Position numbers and translations under genes: made by a program. Positions 49,008-59,000 of a DNA stretch of 64,000 nucleotides are shown piece after piece. The stretch spans positions 2,728,001 to 2,792,000 of the forward strand of contig OZ038526.1 of the NCBI GenBank assembly GCA_964036665.1, given 5' to 3'. Numbering within the stretch: the first letter of the stretch is position 1; every line of letters begins with the position of its first letter. The DNA is from Gordius sp. MW1 (taxonomy: Eukaryota > Nematomorpha > Gordioida > Gordea > Gordiidae). Under the pieces are notes generated by a model. It did no database searches and was not told where the DNA came from. It was given only the letters and a program-made list of their open reading frames with translations.

Positions 49008-49515
49008 CTTAAAAATCCCCTCAATCCTTGAGCCGTCAGATCCCTCTCTTGAAGGTAGGATGCGCCCTGACGGCTCTTCTCTAGTCCCCTGGTAAAATAA
49101 CATATAACCTCATATGGGATTTTACTTGTATTGACCTATTTTCCCTTTCCCATTTTAATTACGACCCTATCGCTACAGCAGAAGGGCGTAAAACTACAAA
49201 GTACTCTGACCTTTTGGTATCCAATATTTTTATCCCTGTCGTTGCCTCGTGCTCCGGTCTTGATAAACAGGCAATGGTTTTTTTAAAGAATTCGGAAAAC
49301 GCTCACTGAAATCTTAAATTTCTGCGTCCTTTTTACTCAGGCAACAATTAAAGATTCTTGTTGTACGATACAACTTTAAATCCTTTGCCGACTCATGGCC
49401 CATTTTAGAAGATAATGATATAGATCTTTGTATTTAACCAATATGTCTTTATTTTTGTATTTTTCTTATTTATGTAACTTTGTTTCGTGAAAATAAACTT
49501 TTTTACCACAAAAAA
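49008..49515 (+). pseudogene. 3' end of the non-LTR element interrupted by BEL/Pao
   Basis: Short frames show MRPDGSSLVPW, then EGRKTTKYSDLLVSNIF. These are the RPDG and K..KY motifs seen at 41250-41852 (minus). A poly-A run (ACCACAAAAAAAAATTT near 49505) closes it. Orientation and motif order continue the remnant at 42958-44225, so the BEL/Pao element probably inserted in this copy. Confidence 0.65.
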
Positions 49516-49534
49516 AAATTTACTACCGACAGAG

Positions 49535-50070
49535 AAACCTAGTTTCAGCCCGGACATTTCAGAAAACTATCCAACGCACTAGGACGCGAGCATATAAAAA
49601 CCACTGCCTATCACCCATCCGCTATGGACTTGTTGAACGTTTTCACAGACAATTAAAGGCCTCTTTAAAAGCCACCGAAAAAATAAAATGGAGTGAAGTT
49701 CTTCCACTCGTTACTTGGCATCCGTGCCACAATCAAGGAAGACATTGGCCTAACACCCTCCGAACTCGTAAATGGAACCAACATAAGACTGCCTGGAGAT
49801 TATTCTCTACAACAACCTGAGGCTGACCAACAACCAGTAATGGAACTGCATCATTTTGTTAACAAACTAAGAAAGGCAATGACTGCAATACTGTACCCCA
49901 TACCACAGCACCACGGGTAATCAAAATAACAGGTTAGTCAGGATCTGTTAAAACTTCTAACGTTCTTGTCAAAAACGACTCAGTTCGCAGTTGACTCACT
50001 TCACTGTACGACGGGCCGTCCAGAGTGTTAGAACGCAAACCAAAATTGTCCTAGGCACAATCCCGAAAAC
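49535..50070 (+). pseudogene. Ty3/gypsy integrase remnant
   Basis: Segments correspond to the end of the integrase core (TTAYHPSA), the GPY-type region (IGLTPSELVNGTN, LPGDYSL) and a C-terminal basic part (YDGPSRVLERKPK in 49995-50045). Several frameshifts and stops are present and no LTR was recognised. It differs from the intact gypsy element at 6312-10823. Confidence 0.75.
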
Positions 50071-50079
50071 ACAGAATTC

Positions 50080-52190
50080 CGAATTTTAATGCTACACTTG
50101 GCGCTAATTAACATATTTTAAACAATATACAATCATATAATCAAGCTTTTACTGAATTTTTGGTTGAGAGAGCCCATCAAGATAAGAAAGAAAATATAAA
50201 GTTTTACAAATCTAAAATAAAAAACATGGAGCGCGTGGGCACTATATTTATATTAGTGGCTGCCACATGGGAACTTGAAATGCTAACTAATTTAAATAGA
50301 TAAAGAAATTCAGTGCTAGGAAGTGATCTTAGAATAATGAAATACCATAACAAGGTAAAAATTTATCGAAAATTAGCATAGCGCATAGCATGAAATATGC
50401 AAATATACAAATCATTTTCACTATGCAGTTGGTGAATTACAGAAAGACTACGCAAGGATGAAGCTAGATGGAAGTAGATAAATATACCATAGACTTTGTG
50501 TCATCAAAAATTTTATGTAAGACTGAAAGGTTTAATTAAATAAATTGTCTTAAGCACTTATTGATTTTAAGTTTTCCATCCGATATTTAGATTCAGTTTT
50601 GGTTCACTTATATGCCCACTAATAAAAAAACCAGTAGATTTTGACTAATTTTGAACTCAATGCTTAATGATTATTTAATGTTGCTGCAAAAAATTGGAAA
50701 CTTCTCTTAATGTTTTTAAATATATATTATTTTCCCATAAAATAAAGCTTTTCCTTAGTTAAATATTAAAAATCATATTTAAAGTTTTCCTAGACCCTTA
50801 GGATAAGTTTTCTCACGTTCAATTTTATACCTAGGACTCAAAAAACCACCCAAATAAAGTATATTCAATCATTTAAAATTAATGTTATCCATTACCATAT
50901 GATTATTTACCAACGAGATGTAAAAATGATTTAAAATTAAGGCGCAACGTGTTTATTCGTTTACATATTCGGTGCGTATAACAAATCAAGGTATAACAAG
51001 TTGTTTGGTATAGCAACAAATTATAATATGTGACGTAGGCCACTACTCACCCTAAGAAGAAACTAGATTACGTAAATATGTTTATTAAAAATTGCTTACG
51101 AAATCTACTTTCTGTATTTAAAATCATATATCATGACTTATTCGTAGTTACTGCACTTATCTTTAGATAGCATTTTACCTTCTTGATGAACAAACATTAG
51201 GAAGTCAACTTAGAACATTAAAAACTATATTTTTATTAAATAGCAAAAAAATCTTTTATAAATTTTTTTAATACTTACAAAGGTAAAACAAATACATGAA
51301 TTCTACCTTATTTTTATGGCCTACTTTATTTTTTTTTTTATAATTTGCAAACAATTTTTGTACTTTTGTTTCTTGGTTAATTCTATTTAAATAACATTTC
51401 CCCAAATTTTAACTAGCTAAAGGTTAAACTATGGGCCATAATAGTGCAATAAATGACAGTTTTGTGAAACAAAGATTTATAAGTTATTGTATATTCATTG
51501 AAAGCTTGATGAAAAATAACTACACTATAACACATTATCAAAGCTTATACGTGTTTATTTATTCAAGATAGTCATTTAATTTTTTCATGCTCTTTTGACT
51601 TGCCCCAATAAGGAAGCCTAACTATTTTAAACCACATGATTTTATTCTAATTAGTATTTAATCTAAAGAGTGTTTCTCTTAATAAATTTAATTATAAACT
51701 TAATTATTTTAAATGAAAATTGTGCAAATATTGATTTATTTTTGTCAAACATACCTATTTAATTTAATAAATATCAAATCTTAATTTAGATTAATCTTTT
51801 TGTACCAAGATAGACCTTTCAAAAACGTCTTGCTCACAGAAAATCTTCATTATATAATCAAATTAAAGTTAAAACTTTAAAAAATTAAAAGTATCATTTT
51901 GCCACTCCCAAACCCATTACTTTAGCAAGAAGCCAAAGAAAATTCTGAGAAATTTTTATCAACAGCTGCCCTTATCCATGTAAAAAAATCGTTGTCTTTA
52001 ACAGCCCCATCTGTATCAGGAATTATTTTAATTTTTTTATAATCATAACGCGGCAAATTTACAGATAAAAATCTCGAAATTTCTATACCTTTGAGGGAAT
52101 TGTAATTAAATTTTGTAAAAATTCTGTATTTTATAATGTAAATTGATGAAATGATTTGGAGAAAGCTTCGCTTGTCTCGTTCAATGCTAT
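50080..52190. other. AT-rich intergenic stretch, nothing recognised
   Basis: No coding segment, tRNA, or element end was identified in either strand over about 2.1 kb. Confidence 0.5.
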
Positions 52191-52192
52191 AC

Positions 52193-52300
52193 AGTGTTGT
52201 AAAAACGGCCGAGTTTTGTTTGGTCGACCCTTGGTTTTAGCCGATTAAACATAAACAGAGTTTGACCAAGAAACCATTGGTCTGTTTATAAACCAGATGC
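52193..52300. mobile_element. family-B MITE, left half only
   Basis: CAGTGTTGTAAAAACGGCCG, then GTTTTGTTTGGTCGACC and ATTAAACATAAACAGA; the right TIR is absent. Confidence 0.6.
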
Positions 52301-52340
52301 CCATTTTAAAACCTTCCAAACGCTCGACCACAATTATATT

Positions 52341-52440
52341 CATGGGCGTAGCCAGGAATAGATTTAGAGGGGGGGGGGGGAATAATGATTTGGGAGGGGG
52401 GGGGGAAATGATAACTTTTAGTAATTTTAGCTATAATGAC
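52341..52440. mobile_element. family-A MITE, left part only
   Basis: CATGGGCGTAGCCAGG, then G-runs and AATAATGATTTGGGAGGGG; the right end is replaced by unrelated sequence. Confidence 0.55.
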
Positions 52441-53549
52441 CACCCCATGTCACGTGGAACGGGCAAGGCGATAAAGTTCTGAAAACTAAAGAGTAGTCAA
52501 GACATGGCACTCACCCGGTCAAGATGCAAGAAACTTATCAAAACAAACCCCACGACCGTGGGACCAAATAACTGATAAAGAAGAAGAAGATTCAAACAAA
52601 GGACTTCACCCCTATACCCCGCCTGGGGCTGCCCCTCTAAACCTTACTCAAAGGGCTCCGCCCCTTAAACCCCTGTCTACTTGCTGTCTTTGTGTGGCCT
52701 TATTAGGCTCTTCTAAATTCGTATGGGAGCATTCATTTGCTATGCAATTTAAGCAATAGTAAAAATTAACGGAGGGCAAATTGAGGGTAGAGGGTCGGGC
52801 TACGTTTATAATGGTACCTGTTGGCTTAAACTACACAATATATCAGCAAAACATGATAACAATGAGACCCTATTGAAATAAAGCTCGGTTGGCGGCCAAT
52901 GATATACCTAAAGTTTCTAAGCTGATGTTAGCAGAATTGTGGTTTGCTTAAATAAGTGAAAAGCTGGACGCGCTAAAATCTGTTCAGGCGCAAAAATAAA
53001 ACAGATTTTCAGGGCGGGTTGAGGTTTTGATTGAAGTCCGAAAACGGCCAATTGCCAGAATCGTGATTTTGCGGTAGGACCAAAAAAAGTTTTTAGCACC
53101 TTTAAAAAACAAACCTGTGGCAATTTACAAATTAAATAATTCTTTAGGCATGTATTAATTTATTTGACAGTATGTTTATATAGGCAAAAAGGTGTAAAGC
53201 AAAGATTTTGTATTTAGCGTGTTAATTCTTCCTACATTAAGTTCATGAACTATTTCTCATAGGACAATAATATTTTAATCGCTCATTATATGATCGAGGC
53301 ATAACGATGAGCATGCACATCACTTATAGTATTTTCTTCAAATAATGTATATAGCAAAACAACGTTTGCCGGGCAGCTAGTAAATATAAAGAATTTAAAA
53401 AAAAATTGGATTTAGAGGGGTCAGTCGCCCCTCCCTGCCCCCCCCCCCATCTCGGATACCTCTATGATTATATTTAATTTCCCACATTAATTATTTTGGG
53501 GGAAATTGAGAGCATATAATGTCCAACAGCTATGTGACCTTGGTGCAGC

Positions 53550-53676
53550 CATGGGCGTACCCAGGTTTTGAATTAGGGGGGGGGGGCAAAACGTTTAAAA
53601 GTTCATTTAGAGGGGGGAAAAACATAAATTTTTTAATTTTTCATTTCGTAAATTAGGGGGGGGGGGGGGGTCCATG
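53550..53676. mobile_element. family-A MITE with perfect 8-bp duplication GGTGCAGC
   Basis: Starts CATGGGCGTACCCAGG, ends in a long G-run plus CCATG. GGTGCAGC flanks it at 53542-53549 and 53677-53684. The right TIR is nearly lost. Confidence 0.8.
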
Positions 53677-53854
53677 GGTGCAGCCCTTTAATAAATCGCA
53701 AAATAATGACACTGTTTATTTAGAGATATTTGGATAAAACTGGTCTGAAAAAAAACTGAAAATATATCATTATTTTTGAATTTCTATCTATACACAGACC
53801 GATTTAGATTAAGATATTCCGATTTCGAATATAAAAGTAAAAAAGATAACCTGG

Positions 53855-54019
53855 CATGGGCATAGCGAACATTGGAATTAGAGGTAGGCAATAATGATTT
53901 TAGGGAGGGGCAAAATGATCATTTTTTGAAATTTTAGCCATAATTTCAATAAATTTTTGGATTTAGAGGGGGCAGTCGCCCCTACCTGCCACCCCCCCCC
54001 CCCCCCGGCTACGCCCATG
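53855..54019. mobile_element. family-A MITE
   Basis: CATGGGCATAGCGAACATTG to CCGGCTACGCCCATG with a typical interior (ATTTTGAAATTTTAGCC-like and GGATTTAGAGGGGGCAG). Confidence 0.75.
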
Positions 54020-56061
54020 GAAATTAGGGCGTAAATAATCGCACTTTGGCCAATATTTGTTTTGAACGCCTAATTTTAGGTTTATTTATTAAGTTTATGG
54101 CTTAGATTATGGCAAAAATTTACCTAGCGCTATCGAAGTTAGCTTTAAAAACGTAGGCGATGCCTTTAAATCCTCGAATCGTTAAAGCAAATTACATTCG
54201 CCCATCAATAATATGAAAAATTCGACGATATTTTGTCTTTTTACAATTTATAATTAAGAAAACAATTTTTATTATTTAAACCAATAAATTTTATACTTTG
54301 AACAAGCATCATTATTAATTTAAGGCTGATTAAATTTTTAACAAGAAGAATTTAATTTTAATTTTATTCTCGTTTGAAATCACTTAATAATAATGATAAT
54401 AGCACTTTAAATTTTTTTCTTAAATCTAGAACTTTTTGGGATGGAGGGGTTCAGGAGGCGGTGGGGGGTGCAACTGCCCTTTCTTGCCCCCCCCCTCCCT
54501 TTAATTCCTCCCAGTGTATTCCCTAATTATAATTAATAGGCCGTGTCGAAATTTATATAATTGTTAAGGGTTTCAACGAAATATGACAATGCGTCCCAAA
54601 AGTTAAGTTTATCAACTTATTATTTTTTTTTGGGGGGGGGGGGGGTTAACATTTTTGAGGGATGTTATTAGAATTTTTGTTTTTGTCAACACCACGACAT
54701 TTGACATTATAAGAATGTTGGGGGGGGGGGGGGGTAATTAATTAGCCCGAGGGGATGTCACATTGCTAGACGACGCGCCAGTGTTTTGCCGTGTATTGAT
54801 ATTTGAGAATTTGAAAAATTAATTCTGTACTTTTAAAAAGTTTTAAAAATCTAGCCAAAATTATAACAATTTCAGTGCTCGAGGCTTTTTTAATTAGCTT
54901 CGTCTAGTGAAATAAAAATTATACAAGGGGGGTTAGTTACCGCCCGAGAAACGCGTTTATTAAGCTCCCCCGAGGCCTCTTACCAATAAGATTGGGGGTG
55001 TGTCTGTTATGCAATATGACTTAACCTTGGTGGGTGGGCCCCCCCCCGATCACACCCCCCCCCCACCCAATTATTTACACTGTTAGGCGCGCGCGCCCTA
55101 TTTGCTCTCCTAAAAACACACCCCACGTCTTTATTCGCAGAATTTGCATGCGTCATACCACCCGCTCCGCCGCTTACAGTTGATGATAAACAGAGGAAGA
55201 ATAAAACAGTGTATTAGTCATTTTCCATTAAATTTGTCGGTATCTCATACAAACATAAATCCTGCTCGCGCTTTCACTTTTGCCAATTTTATTCTCCCCC
55301 CCCCCTCTCGTCAACTCCCAGAGCTAAACCCCTTGCAAAGTGTTCGACAAATACGTATGACCGGGTCCCACCCACTTTTATCGTCCCCTCCCTCCCCCTT
55401 GCATCATATTGCGTTATCACCCTCGGTGTCCCGAATAAAAACGGGCCCACCCTGACCTTCAGTATGGACACACCCACCACTCTTCAAACAATCCGCCCAC
55501 ACCTCACCCCTCCCCCTTTTGATTTTATTCCAAGTAATCTATTTGTCGCTTCCCGTTCCAATTTTTCTGTAATCTGAGCCCCGCAACTTTAGCATCCTTA
55601 CACTACTATCATTATTTTATTATTGTTCATTCCGAAGCAACCGTTACTACAATGCTCAAACCTGAGGAACGGTAAGTGACGTATAATAGTCGATTTTACT
55701 TCCCATGACGTGTTTTACAATGCACGGCCTTAACTTTATAACACCGTTTTACCACTTTAAATTCTCTTTCTTTCACTGCTCGTCAAATTTGCTTCGGTAT
55801 TAAGAAGGCCTCCAAACATTTTTACACTACGCTACTAGCTAGTATTGATGGTACTTAATGTACACACTTACATACAATAAGTAGGTTGTGTGGTGGTGAT
55901 TGATATTTTATCGTTTGATTTCCATTTGTCAAGTAAAACGTTTAATGCAATACTCGTTGTTCGTCGTTTGAAGGAATATTCCCGAAGCCTGTCACAGTAC
56001 TCGCGGCGCTGCAGTCAAAACGACACCCAAAGATTCAACCCGCTCCGCAGAATCGGATCAA
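54020..56061. other. upstream region of PEPCK
   Basis: Contains G- and C-homopolymer tracts (about 54630-54650, 54718-54735, 55040-55068) and the palindrome GGCGCGCGCGCC at about 55086. A short ATG frame with a good donor (55654-55671, GAACG|GTAAGTG) could be an upstream 5' exon, but it does not join in frame to the PEPCK start. ORFs at 55144-55455 and 55890-56423 have no domain. Confidence 0.45.
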
Positions 56062-59000
56062 ATGTTTACCCGTTTACTAGCCCATTCGCCCCTACGTCCC
56101 TTCCTGAACCCGCTGGGGTCGGGCGGCCCCCTGAAATCGGGCGTGGTCGGACAGCCCGGCCGAGGCATCACCTTTCTCAAGGGGGACGCGAGGAAATTGT
56201 CACCAAACGTGCTGTCCTACCTGAAGGAGAAGGTCGAGCTCTGCGCCCCGGACAACGTCTACGTTTGCGATGGCTCGCCCGACGAAAGTTCTCAACTCCT
56301 GAAGCTGATGCAGGCCCAGGGTATGGTGAAACCCCTCTTCAAGTACCCCAATTGGTGAGTGACCACAAATTTTTTGTTAACTTGTTCATTTCAAGATGGC
56401 CCACAATGCGACCAATTTACTAGATCCCTTTGTAATGGTAAAATTTAGATTATCTCTTGGTGGATTTTTGTGTTTATAGCTTATTTTCGCTATTATAACG
56501 GTTTCATCTCGAATTAAAGACTTTGATTCGAGCACGTGACATTCGTGCGAAAGCATTTCGGATTTTATTGCTTTTAGTAGTCCACGTCGCCATGGGCGTA
56601 GCCAGGTTTTGGATTAGGGGGGGGGGGCAAAACGTTTAAAAGTTCAATTAGAGGGGGGCAAAATGTAATTTTTTTTAATTTATAAGGATTTTTGCATTGA
56701 AAATTTTTTTTATCGGGGCGCCCCCCCTGGCTACGCCCATGCATGTCGCGCTTCGCTAACCAGCAATTCAGAAACTCTCTTCCTAATCGTATCTTAATTG
56801 CATTGACTGACACAAAAGTTTCCGTTCTCGGAGCATCCATCATATTAATGGCCTTCATTATATAAATCTACTTGGACGTAGATCATTAAAATTTTATACG
56901 TGACCGAGGTATTTATGAGGGCATCATTTGGGAATTCTATTAGTTTCATTTCTATTTGAAGCCTGGCCTTCCTCCAATTTCTTTTGACACATTTTGCAAA
57001 ATTTGGACATTGACTAGTTCCTTTGATCAGATGTGACAATGTTAAAGGGGAAAGATGTCGCATGCCATTGAGATCGATGAGTTGGTGTTCATTACACACA
57101 TTGATTGGTAGCATAATTACCTATCAAATTTATTAACAATGTAATTTTACCCATAGAGTTCTCATTAATCATGGTTTTTGCAGTGGCGTAGCTAAAAGCG
57201 GGGCCGACAAGGCTGGCCTTAAGGGGTCTGGATTTTGGTTTCAAACTTTTCTACCCCCTCAAACCCTTCTACACTTTCGGCCTTTTGAGCCCCCCCCCCT
57301 ACAGCCACGTATCTGGTTTTAGTTTGTATTAAAGTAAACACTATTTATTGATTTAGACGTATTTCGTTTTCTATATTTTAGGTATTTATTGTAATGTCAA
57401 ATATCTGGATTTTTAACATACAAATCTAAATTTTTTAATGATTTGCAATACTTTAATTATCATATATAATGTTATATAAATTAAAATATTTTGGTCATCT
57501 TTATAACCCCCCGAAAAATGATTAATATGCTATTTATGAGTAATTTAACCAATCAACACGTTGCCTTAATATTTCGATAATTGTATGGCTTCGTTTCGTG
57601 ATACACTAGTTGGTTGGCACTGACGGACCCGGCTGATGTGGCTCGTGTCGAGAGCAAGACCTTCATTTCGACGCCCGAGCGACGAGAAACCATCCCGACA
57701 CCCAAGGAGGGGGTCAAGGGGACCCTGGGAAATTGGATGTCCCCTAGGGATATGAACAAGGCCCTGTGGCAAGATCGATTCCCCTCTTGCATGAAGGGTA
57801 AAAAGTTATAAGTTACTTTAACTTTTATATGTTCTTATTTAAATAGATTAACTGTAGAAATCTCGTTGAAAATTCACTTTTTTTTGGTTTTAATAAAGTA
57901 GTGTTGTATGAACGGCTGGGTTTTGTTTGGTCGAGGTCGACCTCTAGGCTTAGTCGAAATTCGCAAAACAGACCAGAAACGACCGTTCGTCATAGTAAAA
58001 CAAAGGTCGACCAAAAAACCCTCCACAACACTTACTTTTTTCTAGAAGATTGAGTCAAAAGCTCAGGTGTTGCCAGGGGTAAGGATTGGTGCCCCCTTCT
58101 AACTCAGAAAACTCTTAAATATTTAATGCAATTGAGCGAAAAAATTTTGAAAAATTATTATTTTGCCCCTTCCCAAATTAAAATTGCACCACCCCCCCCC
58201 CCCCCCCTGAATTTGAATATGATATTTGGGTAAATACTAAAGTGTTTATTTCGAATTAAATTCCTCTATTGACATTTGATGATGGGCCTGGGTTAGTCGC
58301 AACTTAGGACACAGCCTGACTTAACCAATTACTATATCGACCCTAAAAATGTATCGTTTTTGACACGCCACATGGATATAAGCCTAATTAAGGATTTGAA
58401 TTTATATTAAAACAAATTTTTAAAGTATTTATTTATAAAAAGGAAGTTGTTAAACAAGTTAAATATTAAAAATAACATCATTTACGACATCATTAAAATG
58501 AAAAATTATAAAATGCCCGGAATTTTTTATATAGCCTCTGCAACCAATTTGGTCGATAAATTTTTGAAAAATATTGCATCACTTTCAATGGTTTTAATGA
58601 ATCGTAATACTCAACTAAATAAAGCCTGCCTTCGCCCCTTTGAAGATTTTAAGAGCTTTTTGTTGCGAAATGCTTTATTTACCGCTCCTAAACTTTAAAT
58701 TGCATCTTTCAATTACCGAAATGCCAAAATTGAATTAACGCATATGTGACATTTGGCAACCGACTAAAATGAATATATTTCCGCGAACCTCCAGCTAGCA
58801 GCCATTATTAACTTTGTGCCGCATTCATTATGCGTGCGTGTGGCAGTGACGTCGCGCGCGCCATTGATGATTTAATTAAAATTTAATGTCACCGAAAAGA
58901 TAGCGTCGCGCCAAAGTCGCTATCAATCCCTTGGCGTTTAGCTTTTTAATGAATTATCGAATGCGAAATTCGACATTTTTGGCACAAAGTTGACAGCTAA

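Noticed and set aside
55654..55671. Short ATG frame with a strong donor as the PEPCK start
   Set aside because: Joining it to the acceptors at about 56013 or 56048 puts it out of frame with the 56062 ATG; at most a 5' UTR exon or upstream ORF.
55890..56423. 177-codon plus-strand ORF
   Set aside because: It overlaps PEPCK exon 1 in another frame, has arginine-rich low-complexity sequence and no domain; a GC-driven shadow.
58845..58875. CRE-like TGACGTCG as a PEPCK regulatory site
   Set aside because: A single imperfect match inside intron 2; no supporting pattern.
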